Both the position numbers and the translations under genes were made by a program. From positions 1 through 64,000 of the forward strand of contig DHER01000114.1 of NCBI GenBank assembly GCA_002399975.1: DNA of 64,000 nucleotides. Direction: 5' to 3'. This DNA comes from Firmicutes bacterium UBA4845 (GTDB taxonomy: Bacteria; Bacillota; Clostridia; Tissierellales; Sedimentibacteraceae). Shown piece by piece: positions 35,419 through 44,462 of this stretch. The notes beneath the pieces were generated by a model. It searched no databases and was not told the DNA's origin. It saw nothing but the letters and a program-made list of their open reading frames with translations. The first letter of the stretch is position 1. Every line of letters starts with the position of its first letter.

Positions 35419-36090
35419 CTATTCCACCATATATCCCATACCTTTTTTGGTTATAATAAAATCTTCAAGTCCCAGTTCAGAAAGTTTTTTACGCAAGCGG
35501 GTCATGTTAACCGTCAGAGTATTGTCATCAATAAACTGATCGCTGTCCCAAAGACGCTGCATAATTTCTTCTCTGGAAACAACCTTACCTGCATTTTCCA
35601 TTAGAAGCTGCATTATTTTATAATCATTTTTTGTCAAATCTGCTCTTTGATTTTTGTACGTGAGGGTGGCATCATTTAAGTTCAAGACAACGTCTTTATC
35701 CTGTATTACATTTATCTGGCTGTGCAATGAGTATGTTCTTCGTATGAGAGCTCTCAGCTTTGCAGTTAAAACATTCAGGTCAAAAGGTTTTGAGATAAAG
35801 TCATCTCCGCCCATATTCATTGCCATGACTATGTTCATATTGTCACCGGCAGATGATATAAACATAACAGGGACGTTTGATACTTTGCGTATTTCTCCAC
35901 ACCAATAGAAACCGTTGAAAAACGGCAAAATTACATCCAGAAGTACGATGTGAGGTTTGAATTTATTGAATTCACCCATGACATTCTTAAAATTTGTGGC
36001 ATAGATAATGTCGTAATTCCACTTGGATAAATGTTCTTTTAAGGTTTTGGCAATTGTCATATCATCTTCTATAATCATGATTTTGTACAT
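35419..36090 (-). CDS. bceR: BceR-type response regulator (OmpR family)
   Basis: 223 aa from ATG 36090, which follows ACGGAGGA; the frame extends to 36120 but without a ribosome site. Receiver domain: acidic pair EDD near the start, phosphoacceptor Asp in VLLDVILP, and KPF. The winged-helix DNA-binding domain has DSDQFIDDNTLTVNMTRLRKKL. First gene of the minus-strand order bceR-bceS-bceA-bceB. Confidence 0.93.
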   Translation of the reverse strand: MYKIMIIEDDMTIAKTLKEHLSKWNYDIIYATNFKNVMGEFNKFKPHIVLLDVILPFFNGFYWCGEIRKVSNVPVMFISSAGDNMNIVMAMNMGGDDFISKPFDLNVLTAKLRALIRRTYSLHSQINVIQDKDVVLNLNDATLTYKNQRADLTKNDYKIMQLLMENAGKVVSREEIMQRLWDSDQFIDDNTLTVNMTRLRKKLSELGLEDFIITKKGMGYMVE

Positions 36091-36399
36091 TGATTCCTCC
36101 GTAGGGACGGTTTTTAACAATTAATTATTGTCAATATTATATTTTTATTATACACGCCGCTTTATAAAATTCCAAGGCTATAACTGTAAAAAGCATATTC
36201 AACGCTGCTGTTTAAAGATGAATAAAAAATACTTACTATTTTAATAATATTAGCAGTATATTTGGCAAATAATATACTACATGGTATTAATCGTATAATT
36301 TAGGATAAGTTTTTTTATATGGGGAATTATATGAACTTATAAATGTATGACAATTTTTTTATTAAATATTAAATTGCATATAATTATTTAGGTGGACTT
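36091..36399. other. Divergent promoter region between bceR and the glycosyltransferase operon
   Basis: A minus-strand promoter is at 36147-36175. On the plus side only isolated TATAAT sequences (36294, near 36379) are seen, without a good -35. No gene is evident. Confidence 0.6.
36147..36175 (-). promoter_or_regulatory. Promoter of bceR
   Basis: TTGGAA-17 bp-TATAAT on the minus strand, about 55 bp from the start codon. Confidence 0.65.
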
Positions 36400-37095
36400 A
36401 TGAGGAAAATAGTAATAATACCGGCATATAATGAGCAAAATAACATTATTGAGGTTGTTGACGATATCAAGAAAAATGCTCCGAGTTTTGATTATGTTAT
36501 TATTAACGACGGTTCAACGGACGATACAATTGACTTGTGCAGAAGGGAAAGTTTCAACACAATTGATCTGCCTGTAAATTTGGGCATCGGCGGAAGCGTT
36601 CAGACAGGATATATTTATGCACTGGAAAATGGTTATGATGTAGCTGTACAATTTGACGGGGACGGTCAGCATGAAGCGAAGTATCTTGAAAAAATGTATG
36701 ATGAAATGATTAGGACCGGCAGTGATATGGTTATTGGTTCAAGGTATTTGTCAAAGAACGGATTTCAGTCTACAACTTTGAGAAGGTTTGGGACCGGTTT
36801 TTTGTCTTTATTGATTAAAATTTTGCATAAACAGCAAATCAGGGATGTTACGTCAGGACTTAGGATGGTAAATAAAAAGCTGCTTACAGCCTTTTCAGAA
36901 AATTATCCATATGACTATCCGGAACCTGAGACCGTTGCTTTTTGTATGCGGAAAAAATTCAAGATAACGGAAGTGCCGGTGACTATGCGGCCCAGGGGAA
37001 AAGGATGTTCTTCTATTGGCAGCATACAGTCTGTTTATTATATGTTTAAAGTCAGCTTTTCAATCATTATTGATTATTTTAATCGATTAGACTGA
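36400..37095 (+). CDS. Family 2 glycosyltransferase (polyprenyl-phosphate sugar transferase type)
   Basis: 231 aa, soluble GT-A fold. IIPAYNEQNNI opens the nucleotide-binding fold, DGSTDDT and QFDGDGQH supply the metal-binding acidic residues, and GSRY follows. The lack of C-terminal membrane helices and the overall layout resemble DPM1/GtrB-like enzymes that load a sugar onto undecaprenyl phosphate. It is first of four tightly packed genes. Confidence 0.9.
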   Translation: MRKIVIIPAYNEQNNIIEVVDDIKKNAPSFDYVIINDGSTDDTIDLCRRESFNTIDLPVNLGIGGSVQTGYIYALENGYDVAVQFDGDGQHEAKYLEKMYDEMIRTGSDMVIGSRYLSKNGFQSTTLRRFGTGFLSLLIKILHKQQIRDVTSGLRMVNKKLLTAFSENYPYDYPEPETVAFCMRKKFKITEVPVTMRPRGKGCSSIGSIQSVYYMFKVSFSIIIDYFNRLD

Positions 37096-37112
37096 GAAAA
37101 GAGGTGATGAAT

Positions 37113-37472
37113 ATGCTGACACAAGTATGGATCGTTATTATATCGGCTTGTATAATAATTTATTTATTTGAGAAAATACGCAGTCAAAAATACAGCGTTA
37201 AATTTTCGATGCCATGGTTTTTTTCATTTCTAACTATAGTAATATTGGTGATTTTCCCTGAATTAATTAACGATATTGCTAAGATACTTGGAATAAAAGA
37301 AACTACAAACGCCATATTTTTTATTACCATATGTATTCTTGTAAGCAACATTATCAATCTTTCATTTTCAATGTCTGAAGCTAAGAAGCAGTCAATCAGG
37401 ATGGTACAGGAAATTGCACTTTTAAAAAATGAAATTTCGAATAACAACAATAAAATAGAAGGTGAGCAATGA
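37113..37472 (+). CDS. DUF2304 family membrane protein
   Basis: About 119 aa from ATG 37113 (GAGGTG six bases upstream; GTG 37104 and ATG 37107 overlap that site). Three hydrophobic helices are followed by a polar, helical C-terminus rich in Lys/Asn. DUF2304 proteins are commonly encoded directly after GT2 polyprenyl-phosphate glycosyltransferases and are likely partners or anchors for them. It overlaps the next gene by four bases. Confidence 0.8.
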   Translation: MLTQVWIVIISACIIIYLFEKIRSQKYSVKFSMPWFFSFLTIVILVIFPELINDIAKILGIKETTNAIFFITICILVSNIINLSFSMSEAKKQSIRMVQEIALLKNEISNNNNKIEGEQ

Positions 37473-39289
37473 AATTGTCGTCAAGAAGCAAAGCTACAGG
37501 CTGTATTATATGGATTTTATATTCCAACATATTGATTTATTCCTCCTTTTATTATAACTGGAGACAACAGCTTATTCAACGTGACGCAGTTGTTGCTTCG
37601 TTTATTTTGGCTGCTGCCGTGGTAGCTGTTATATGGATGAATATATGCAAAGGTACTGAAAGTACATATACACTAAGATTAATTAAAGCCCATCCCGGCA
37701 GGTTAATATTTGTTGTTTTATGCGGAATATGTGTCAGTTTTTTTTACTTCGGAAAGTCATTTTTATATGAAAATACAGGTTATTGGATTACTTTAGGTAA
37801 ATTTCATTATTTTTTGATGCTTTCTGTATCAGTGTTCATATATGTGCTTTTATCTTTAAGTGTGTTGGATATGTTTAAAGAAAGCATAAAGATTAAAACA
37901 TATTCAAGTACAGGCCTTAGTCTTAGAGCGCATTATTTTATTTTGTTTGTTATGCAATTTGAAATACTGTGTATTTATTTTTACGGACTGAATCCGGGGA
38001 ATATGTCCTATGATACATATAACCAGGTAAGTCAGCTTAAAGGAATTATTCCCTTTAATACATGGCATCCCATAGGGCACACCCTCTTGCTGGGGATTTT
38101 ATTAAAGATTTGGGATAATTATGCGGTTATAACAATTTTCCAAATTATTTTTTTTGCTGCAGTCACATCTTCGTTTTATATAACTCTTCTCAAGAACGGG
38201 ATAAAATGGCAGATGGTATATGTTACAGCGGTTATAATGAGCGCAATTCCTTCAATAGGTGTAAATGTTGTAACCCAGTGGAAAGATATACCATTTACGG
38301 TGGGGCTTTTGTGGGGAACGCTCATATTATTTAAAATAAGTTTTGATGAGAATTATTTTGATAGGCCGGTCCATATTTTTGAATTTATTTTTTGCATGCT
38401 TTCAATAGCTCTTTTACGCTTTAACGGAATACCTGTATTTTTAGCAGTATTTGTTTTTGTATTTGCATATGTAATTAAAAGCCGGGATAAAATAAAAAAA
38501 AGAAATTGTTTTATTTCATCAGCGGTGGTAATTACAGTCTTTTTTTTGGTGAATAGTGTAGTACCTAATAAATTAGAAGCGGTACCTAATCCTGCCGGTA
38601 TGAAACTTAGGCCTGTATATCAGGGTTTGGCGGCGTTGTATGTCTGCGGAGAAGAAAATTCTCTCAGTCATGAAAGCAGGAATATGATAGAATCCGTTTG
38701 TACACCTGAGCAAATTAAGGATTACTACAATCCATACTTTGCCGATACAATTTCAAGCAACACACCCCAGTTTTTAGTGAAACTTTCAAAAATAAAAACA
38801 CGTAATGCTTTAAAAATGTATATTGAAGCGATCAATTCTCATCCAGGGATAGTGTTGGGAGACAAGTTTAATCTTGCAGTCACAATGTGGTCTGTAACTA
38901 ATGATCGTTTCAGTTACAATAATGCATATACTACTGCAATACAGCAGGAAATGGCCGACCAATTCGGGGTTCATAGAATAAGAAATACAATGACGGGTGC
39001 AGTAGAAAAATTAGCTGGAGACACTTTTTCTGAAAATTATTTATTAAATACATTGGTATGGAGGCCCGGATTTTTTCTGGCACTGGAACTTATACTTTTT
39101 CTTTATTTAATAATACTTAGGGATAAACGGCTGAGTTTGTTTATACCTTTGGTGTTCAATGCTTTTACAGTATTCTTGACAATGCCTGCCCAGGACTACA
39201 GGTACCTGTGGTTTATACAGGTTATATTTCCGTTTTTAGTACTGGCATGTTCAGTTAAATTACCTAATGAAAACGCAGAGGAGAAATAG
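37469..39289 (+). CDS. Polytopic membrane protein, DUF6020-like, putative glycosyltransferase
   Basis: 606 aa with about 12-13 membrane helices. The extracytoplasmic loop NPGNMSYDTYNQ has the Asp expected of a GT-C-like active site, followed by WHPIGHTLL and QWKDIPFT. A soluble insertion lies around residues 385-495. This matches the DUF6020-type membrane proteins found with GT2 genes. It probably transfers the lipid-linked sugar to a surface polymer; the acceptor is unknown. Confidence 0.78.
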   Translation: MKLSSRSKATGCIIWILYSNILIYSSFYYNWRQQLIQRDAVVASFILAAAVVAVIWMNICKGTESTYTLRLIKAHPGRLIFVVLCGICVSFFYFGKSFLYENTGYWITLGKFHYFLMLSVSVFIYVLLSLSVLDMFKESIKIKTYSSTGLSLRAHYFILFVMQFEILCIYFYGLNPGNMSYDTYNQVSQLKGIIPFNTWHPIGHTLLLGILLKIWDNYAVITIFQIIFFAAVTSSFYITLLKNGIKWQMVYVTAVIMSAIPSIGVNVVTQWKDIPFTVGLLWGTLILFKISFDENYFDRPVHIFEFIFCMLSIALLRFNGIPVFLAVFVFVFAYVIKSRDKIKKRNCFISSAVVITVFFLVNSVVPNKLEAVPNPAGMKLRPVYQGLAALYVCGEENSLSHESRNMIESVCTPEQIKDYYNPYFADTISSNTPQFLVKLSKIKTRNALKMYIEAINSHPGIVLGDKFNLAVTMWSVTNDRFSYNNAYTTAIQQEMADQFGVHRIRNTMTGAVEKLAGDTFSENYLLNTLVWRPGFFLALELILFLYLIILRDKRLSLFIPLVFNAFTVFLTMPAQDYRYLWFIQVIFPFLVLACSVKLPNENAEEK

Positions 39290-39291
39290 TC

Positions 39292-39636
39292 ATGTCTAAT
39301 TTTATCGCATATATTTTTTTTACGGTAACAGGGCTTTTCATGATGAAATTTTCAGGCTGTCCTATTGAATTTGGATTAAATAAAGGATTTTTTTATTTTA
39401 ATATAAGCTTGAAGATGGCATCTGCCATGTTATTTTATCTAATCAGTTTCCTTTTATGGACAGGGATAGTTGCAAAAAATGATTTAAGCTACATTGTTCC
39501 GTTTTCATCGGCAATAGTGAATATACTTTCTGTAGGGATGGGAATATTTATTTTTCATGAACCTGTCAATATATATAAGGCAGTAGGTCTTACAATGGCT
39601 ATACTTGGTGTTGCTCTCATGAACTTTTCAAATTGA
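39292..39636 (+). CDS. Small EamA/SMR-like four-helix transporter
   Basis: 114 aa with four hydrophobic helices, an internal SSAIVNILSVGMGIFIF segment and GLTMAILGVALM at the end, as in one half of a DMT (EamA/SMR) carrier. Gene context (GT2, DUF2304, polytopic GT) suggests flipping of the lipid-linked sugar, like ArnE/F, rather than drug export. It starts two bases after the preceding stop. Confidence 0.82.
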   Translation: MSNFIAYIFFTVTGLFMMKFSGCPIEFGLNKGFFYFNISLKMASAMLFYLISFLLWTGIVAKNDLSYIVPFSSAIVNILSVGMGIFIFHEPVNIYKAVGLTMAILGVALMNFSN

Positions 39637-39677
39637 GAGAATCACATTAACTGAAAGTGTGTTATTTCGTAAATAAT

Positions 39678-39706
39678 TTGATTTTTAGCTTGCATAAAGG
39701 TATAAT
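39678..39706 (+). promoter_or_regulatory. Sigma-A promoter of acoR
   Basis: TTGATT-17 bp-TATAAT, 85 bp before the ATG at 39791. Confidence 0.7.
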
Positions 39707-39790
39707 ATATGTAATTAATTATCTAAATTGTTAAATGTCCGCAGTTTTGCCTATAGGTTTTTGTCTAAAAAATTGGGGGTGATTTATTTT

Positions 39791-41722
39791 ATGTTTAATG
39801 AAATGAAAGAAAGATGGATGAATTATGTTAATGAAGGCGAAACTTTTGCGGCAATCAAACCATGTATATTAAATTCATGGAAAAGGTGCAAAAAAATGGG
39901 AGTGAACCATTTGGCAGGCTGCGGAACAACTGTCAGCGAATCTGAATTAAGAGACAGTATTTTAAGAAAACACGAACTTATTAAGCTTTCGAGGCCAATC
40001 TTGGAAAACGTTTTTAAAACAATTGAAAGCACCAGTTACAGCGTGGTGCTTACTGATGAAAAAGGGATTATTATTGATTTGATAATGAATAGTGATATTA
40101 CAGATATTCACAATAATTTGAATTTTGTGAAAGGGTCTTTGTGGAATGAAAAAAGTGTAGGTACCAATGCAATAGGGACATGCCTTGTAGTTGATAAGCC
40201 GGTGCAGGTAATAGGAGCAGAACACTACTGTGAATATCACCACAGGTGGACATGTTCGGCGGCGCCGATACACAACAGCAAAGGAGAAATAATAGGCAGC
40301 TTTGATATTTCTGGACGTGCAGAGGATGTTCAGACGCATACATTTGGAATTGCAGTTTCAAGTGCAAAATGTATAGAAAAACAGCTTATTATTTCAGAAT
40401 CCTATAATCTTATGGATACGGCTTTTGACTCTATACTTGATGGTATTATAGTAATAGACAGCAAATTGAAAATAATAAAGATAAATAATAAAATACCGGA
40501 GCTCTTCCATATGGAGAAGCAGGAAGTATTTAATATTGATATGAGCATGATACTAAATGGAATTAATATTGGAAGAGAAGTTTTTGTCGGAAAACACAAA
40601 ATGAGCTTTACTGATGTTACAATTTCTTTAGCCAATAGGAAAATTGAATGCTCTTTAAACATTTCTCCGATAATTGAAGGGAACAATGCTACGGGTGCTG
40701 TTATTCTCATGCGAGAGGTAAAGCAGGTTATGAAAGAAGTGAGAAAATTAGCCGGATTCAAAGCCAACTATACGTTTGACAGCATTATAACCGTTAATGA
40801 TAGAATGAACGAGCTTATTAATATGGCAAAAAAAATTTCCAAGACTGACTGCTCTGTCTTAATAGAAGGGGAAAGCGGTGTGGGAAAGGAACTGTATGCG
40901 CAATCTATTCATAATGAAAGCCACAGAAGAAACGGTCCCTTTATAGCCATAAATTGTTCCGCAATTCCTAAGGAACTATTTGAAAGCGAGCTGTTCGGTT
41001 ATGAAAGCGGCTCGTTTACCGGAGCAATGAAAGGAGGAAGACCGGGAAAATTTGAGCTTGCAATGGGCGGAACAATTTTTTTGGACGAAGTGGGCGAAAT
41101 ACCGCTGGAAGTGCAGCCAAAGCTTTTGAGAGTTTTAGACAACAATAAAATAGTTAGAATTGGCGGAACATATGAAAAGGAACTGGATGTCAGGGTTGTT
41201 TCTGCCACCAACAGAAATTTGCTTGAGGAAGTAACGAAGGGCTCTTTCAGGCAGGATTTATATTTCAGGCTCAATGTTATAAATTTAAGGATACCGCCGC
41301 TGAGGAACAGAAAGGAGGATATCCTGGAGCTTGCCGAATATTTCCTGAAAGAGCTAAATGAAGAGAACAGCGGCATTAATAAAATTTTTAGTTCCGGTTT
41401 TAAAAATAAGCTGATAGAGTATGGATGGTATGGAAATGTCAGAGAACTGAAAAATATAATCCAGAGAGCTTACTATATGTCTGATGGAGATATTATCAGA
41501 AACGGACTTTTTTCAAAAGGAATTGAAACCAAGCATGTCAAGGAATCAAAATCACTTAGTCTCAAGGAAATAGAGAGGGACAGCATTTTAAAGGCTCTTT
41601 ATTTCAATAATAATAATGTTTTGAAGGCCGCAAAGGATTTAAATATCAGCAAAGCAACAATATACAGAAAAATAAAGACTTATTCCATTAATTTAAATAA
41701 TTTTGAAAGGCTTATACAGTAA
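39791..41722 (+). CDS. acoR: AcoR-like sigma-54-dependent activator of acetoin catabolism
   Basis: 643 aa from ATG 39791 (GGGGGTGAT upstream). An N-terminal GAF-like sensor (about 55-210, with GTNAIGTCLV and HHRWTCSAAPI) and a PAS-like domain (about 215-320) precede the AAA+ module. This has Walker [10 protein letters not shown], a GSFTGA loop (Ser replaces the usual Ala) and ATNRN. A Fis-type helix-turn-helix ends the protein (AAKDLNISKATIYRK). It lies immediately upstream of the acetoin dehydrogenase genes and their -24/-12 promoter, as expected for AcoR. Confidence 0.92.
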   Translation: MFNEMKERWMNYVNEGETFAAIKPCILNSWKRCKKMGVNHLAGCGTTVSESELRDSILRKHELIKLSRPILENVFKTIESTSYSVVLTDEKGIIIDLIMNSDITDIHNNLNFVKGSLWNEKSVGTNAIGTCLVVDKPVQVIGAEHYCEYHHRWTCSAAPIHNSKGEIIGSFDISGRAEDVQTHTFGIAVSSAKCIEKQLIISESYNLMDTAFDSILDGIIVIDSKLKIIKINNKIPELFHMEKQEVFNIDMSMILNGINIGREVFVGKHKMSFTDVTISLANRKIECSLNISPIIEGNNATGAVILMREVKQVMKEVRKLAGFKANYTFDSIITVNDRMNELINMAKKISKTDCSVLIEGESGVGKELYAQSIHNESHRRNGPFIAINCSAIPKELFESELFGYESGSFTGAMKGGRPGKFELAMGGTIFLDEVGEIPLEVQPKLLRVLDNNKIVRIGGTYEKELDVRVVSATNRNLLEEVTKGSFRQDLYFRLNVINLRIPPLRNRKEDILELAEYFLKELNEENSGINKIFSSGFKNKLIEYGWYGNVRELKNIIQRAYYMSDGDIIRNGLFSKGIETKHVKESKSLSLKEIERDSILKALYFNNNNVLKAAKDLNISKATIYRKIKTYSINLNNFERLIQ

Positions 41723-41785
41723 AATTTATTTTTTGTCATCAACACATGAATAAAGAAGTATCATCGTTTAACATAAGTATTCAAT

Positions 41786-41829
41786 AAAAAGTATCATTTT
41801 AAGACGTTTCTCAAAATGATACTTTTTTT
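41786..41829 (+). terminator. Intrinsic terminator of acoR
   Basis: AAGTATCATTTT pairs with AAAATGATACTT, followed by a run of T. Confidence 0.9.
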
Positions 41830-41857
41830 ATTCGAAAGATATTACATAAATTTTTTT

Positions 41858-41904
41858 AAATCAGTATCAATATGAGAATTATTTTCTCATATTGATACTG
41901 ATTT
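41858..41904. promoter_or_regulatory. 21-bp perfect inverted repeat, candidate AcoR-binding site
   Basis: Arms 41858-41878 and 41884-41904 (starting AAATCAGTATCAATATGAG) are perfect inverted repeats around TTATT. The right arm ends 111 bp before the -24 element at 42016, a usual distance for an enhancer. A hairpin role in RNA is the alternative. Confidence 0.6.
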
Positions 41905-42015
41905 TGAAGACAAATTACTTGCAGACATAAACAGGTGTAATTCGAACAAGCTGGTATCTGTTCATTTTAAAGGTTTGTAAACATAAATATATTAGCGGCT
42001 CTTTTTTTATAAGGC

Positions 42016-42031
42016 TGGCATATAAATTGCT
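42016..42031 (+). promoter_or_regulatory. Sigma-54 promoter of the acetoin dehydrogenase operon
   Basis: TGGCAT-N5-TTGCT with exact GG-N10-GC spacing, about 25-35 bp before the first gene. Confidence 0.88.
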
Positions 42032-42055
42032 TAATGTACTATTGAACTGTGGGAG

Positions 42056-42439
42056 GTGATAAAAACGAACAGATTCATAATTGAATTTGGAATGGGAATA
42101 GATTTTCATGGTCAGAATGTTACAAATGCTGCAGTTAAAGCCGCAAAGGATGCCATATCCAAAAGCTGTCTTATTGGATTAAATGAGGTATGCGGATTTT
42201 CCCAAAATAATATCAATGAAAATGTATTCATTGAAGTTACTGTTGCCGTTACAAGGCCTGAAGATGTGAAGGCTGAGGAAGTGGCAAAGTGTTTCCCGAT
42301 AGGTAATGTGAAGGTTAAAGCAATAAGAGGAGGATTAAAAACGGATGGGCTTTATTTCACAAGATTTGGAGATAAGGACGATTCTATTGAAGTTGCTATA
42401 GCAGGAGTAAAGGTTAAAGTAAAAATTGATGGGAGGTAA
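42056..42439 (+). CDS. Lin0512 family protein
   Basis: Small protein with the Lin0512-family start (RFIIEFGMGIDFHGQNVTNAA) and conserved KVKVKIDG end, about 124-127 aa. Its function is unknown; members often accompany acetoin dehydrogenase genes. The start is uncertain. GTG 42056 overlaps the ribosome site GGGAGG (42051-42056), so it is unlikely in practice. The position matching the family's initiator Met is ACG 42065, eight bases from that site. It is the first gene of the operon and runs directly into acoA. Confidence 0.8.
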   Translation: MIKTNRFIIEFGMGIDFHGQNVTNAAVKAAKDAISKSCLIGLNEVCGFSQNNINENVFIEVTVAVTRPEDVKAEEVAKCFPIGNVKVKAIRGGLKTDGLYFTRFGDKDDSIEVAIAGVKVKVKIDGR

Positions 42440-42443
42440 TATT

Positions 42444-43430
42444 TTGAAAATTACAAACGAACAAATAAAAAACATGTATGAAACAATGTTGAAGATTCGT
42501 AAATTTGAAACAAGAGCAAAAGATTTATTTGCCGAAGGAAAGGTCGGAGGTTTTGTCCATCTGTATATAGGTGAAGAAGCGGTAGCTACAGGAGCCTGTG
42601 CAAATTTAAGAACTGATGACTATATTACCAGTACTCACAGAGGACACGGTCACATTATAGCCAAAGGCGGGGATCTGAAATATATGATGGCAGAGTTGTT
42701 TCAAAAAGAAACAGGCTATTGCAAAGGCAAAGGCGGTTCCATGCACATAGCTGATGCTACTAAAGGTATACTTGGGGCAAACGGTATCGTAGGTGCAGGC
42801 CAAAATATTGCCGTGGGTTCAGGATTAGCTATTCAATACAAGAAAACAGATCAGGTTTGCGTCTGCTTTTTCGGTGATGCGTCAACCAATCAGAGCACAT
42901 TTCACGAAGCCTTGAATTTAGCCAGTGTTTGGAAGCTTCCTGTAATATTCGTATGTGAAAATAACGGATATGGTATTTCTGTAAGCCAGGCAAGGCACCA
43001 GGCCATAACAGATGTTTCTGTAAGAGCCGCAGCATACAATATGCCCGGGGTAACTGTGGACGGGAATGATGTATTTGCTGTTTATGAAGCTGTAAATGAG
43101 GCTGTGGCAAAAGCAAGGAAGGGACAGGGACCTACACTTGTAGAATGCAAGACTTATAGGTGGCGCGGACATTTTGAGGGAGATCCTACAGTATATAGAC
43201 CAGCGGGTGAATTGGAAAAATGGATTAAAAAAGACCCAATTCCCAGGGTTGAAAAATATATGCTTGAAAATAAAATCATGACGGACGAAGAAATTGCAGC
43301 AAAGAATACTTATGTGGATGACATGATTAAAGAAGCTGAAAAATTTGCTGATGAGAGCAGTATGCCATCATTGGAATCAGCGCTTCAGGATGTTTATACA
43401 GATATTATTGAGGAGGGCAGAGTAAGATGA
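42444..43430 (+). CDS. acoA: Acetoin dehydrogenase E1 component alpha subunit
   Basis: 328 aa from TTG 42444, seven bases after GGGAGG. The thiamine-diphosphate motif is FFGDASTNQSTFHEALNLA..CENN, and the phosphorylation-loop region reads YRWRGHFEGDP. It forms the alpha2beta2 E1 that cleaves acetoin to acetaldehyde and a hydroxyethyl-TPP intermediate. It overlaps acoB by four bases. A 2-oxoacid (pyruvate-type) E1 is the alternative, but the acoR and acoX neighbours favour acetoin. Confidence 0.92.
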   Translation: MKITNEQIKNMYETMLKIRKFETRAKDLFAEGKVGGFVHLYIGEEAVATGACANLRTDDYITSTHRGHGHIIAKGGDLKYMMAELFQKETGYCKGKGGSMHIADATKGILGANGIVGAGQNIAVGSGLAIQYKKTDQVCVCFFGDASTNQSTFHEALNLASVWKLPVIFVCENNGYGISVSQARHQAITDVSVRAAAYNMPGVTVDGNDVFAVYEAVNEAVAKARKGQGPTLVECKTYRWRGHFEGDPTVYRPAGELEKWIKKDPIPRVEKYMLENKIMTDEEIAAKNTYVDDMIKEAEKFADESSMPSLESALQDVYTDIIEEGRVR

Positions 43431-44398
43431 GAAAAATGACATATGCCGAGGGTATTAGAGAAGGAATGAGCGTTAGGATGAGAGAAAATCCCAATGTTTT
43501 TCTCTTTGGCGAAGATGTGGGAAAATTCGGAGGCTGTTTTGGCGTATCTGCTGGAATGTATGATGAGTTTGGTGAAATGAGAGTCAGAGATACTCCCATA
43601 TCTGAGGGAGCCATAATAGGCGGTGCAGTAGGCTCTGCAGCATGCGGCCTAAGACCTATAGCAGAATTAATGTTTGTAGATTTTGTAACGGTAGGTATGG
43701 ACCAGCTTGTAAATCAGGCTGCTAAAATGAGATATATGTTCGGAGGTAAAATTAAGCTTCCAATAGTTGTGAGAATGCCCGGAGGCGGCGGATCAGGCGC
43801 AGCGGCACAGCATTCCCAGTCTCTTGAAGCATGGATGGCTCATGCACCGGGGCTGAAAGTTGTTTATCCTTCAAATGCACAGGATGCTTACGGATTAATG
43901 CTTACTGCAATAGACGATGATAACCCTGTGGTATATTTGGAGCACAAGATGCTGTATCCTGTAAAAAGTGATGTGGAAGATGAAGTTAAACCAATACCTT
44001 TCGGAAAGGCCGCAGTTAAAAAAGAAGGAACCGACGCAACAATTGTAACATACGGGCGCCAGGTTCTTGATTCTTTAAAGGCTGCGGAAATATTGGCAAA
44101 AGACGGCATAGAAGCTGAAGTTATAGATATAAGGACATTGTTCCCACTTGATAAGGAAACAATATTTGAGTCCTTAAAAAAGACTCACAAGGTTGTGGTA
44201 GTCAGCGAAGAGGCTAAAAGAGGTGCATATACAGCAGAAATTGCGGCTGTAATAGCTGAAGAGAATTTCTTTGAATTAGATGCTCCGATAAAAAGAGTAG
44301 GTGCCTTGAATACACCAATAGCGTTTGCATCCAACTTGGAGAGTTATATTCTTCCCAGTGTTCAGGATATTGTTATTGCAGTTAAATCGCTTTTATAA
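43427..44398 (+). CDS. acoB: Acetoin dehydrogenase E1 component beta subunit
   Basis: 323 aa with the transketolase pyrimidine domain (FLFGEDVGKFGG, DTPISEGAIIG) and the C-terminal transketolase domain (IVTYGRQVLDSL, DIRTLFPLD). Start codon in ATGA overlap with acoA. A stable intercistronic hairpin follows, before acoX. Confidence 0.93.
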   Translation: MRKMTYAEGIREGMSVRMRENPNVFLFGEDVGKFGGCFGVSAGMYDEFGEMRVRDTPISEGAIIGGAVGSAACGLRPIAELMFVDFVTVGMDQLVNQAAKMRYMFGGKIKLPIVVRMPGGGGSGAAAQHSQSLEAWMAHAPGLKVVYPSNAQDAYGLMLTAIDDDNPVVYLEHKMLYPVKSDVEDEVKPIPFGKAAVKKEGTDATIVTYGRQVLDSLKAAEILAKDGIEAEVIDIRTLFPLDKETIFESLKKTHKVVVVSEEAKRGAYTAEIAAVIAEENFFELDAPIKRVGALNTPIAFASNLESYILPSVQDIVIAVKSLL

Positions 44399-44408
44399 TT
44401 TATGGTTA

Positions 44409-44439
44409 GCACAGCTTTAATTTTAAATTAAAGCTGTGC
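44409..44439 (+). other. Intercistronic hairpin between acoB and acoX
   Basis: GCACAGCTTTAATT pairs perfectly with AATTAAAGCTGTGC over a 3-nt loop. No T run follows and AGGAGGG lies 8 bp downstream, so it is more likely an mRNA-stability or processing element than a terminator. Confidence 0.65.
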
Positions 44440-44462
44440 CGTTATAGGAGGGAATTTTAAGC

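Larger units (their letters stand above)
41723..42055. other. acoR-aco intergenic region, 333 bp
   Basis: Contains the acoR terminator, a 21-bp perfect inverted repeat and the aco sigma-54 promoter. The motif GTATCA/TGATAC recurs here at 41758, in both terminator arms and in both repeat arms. No gene is seen. Confidence 0.7.
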
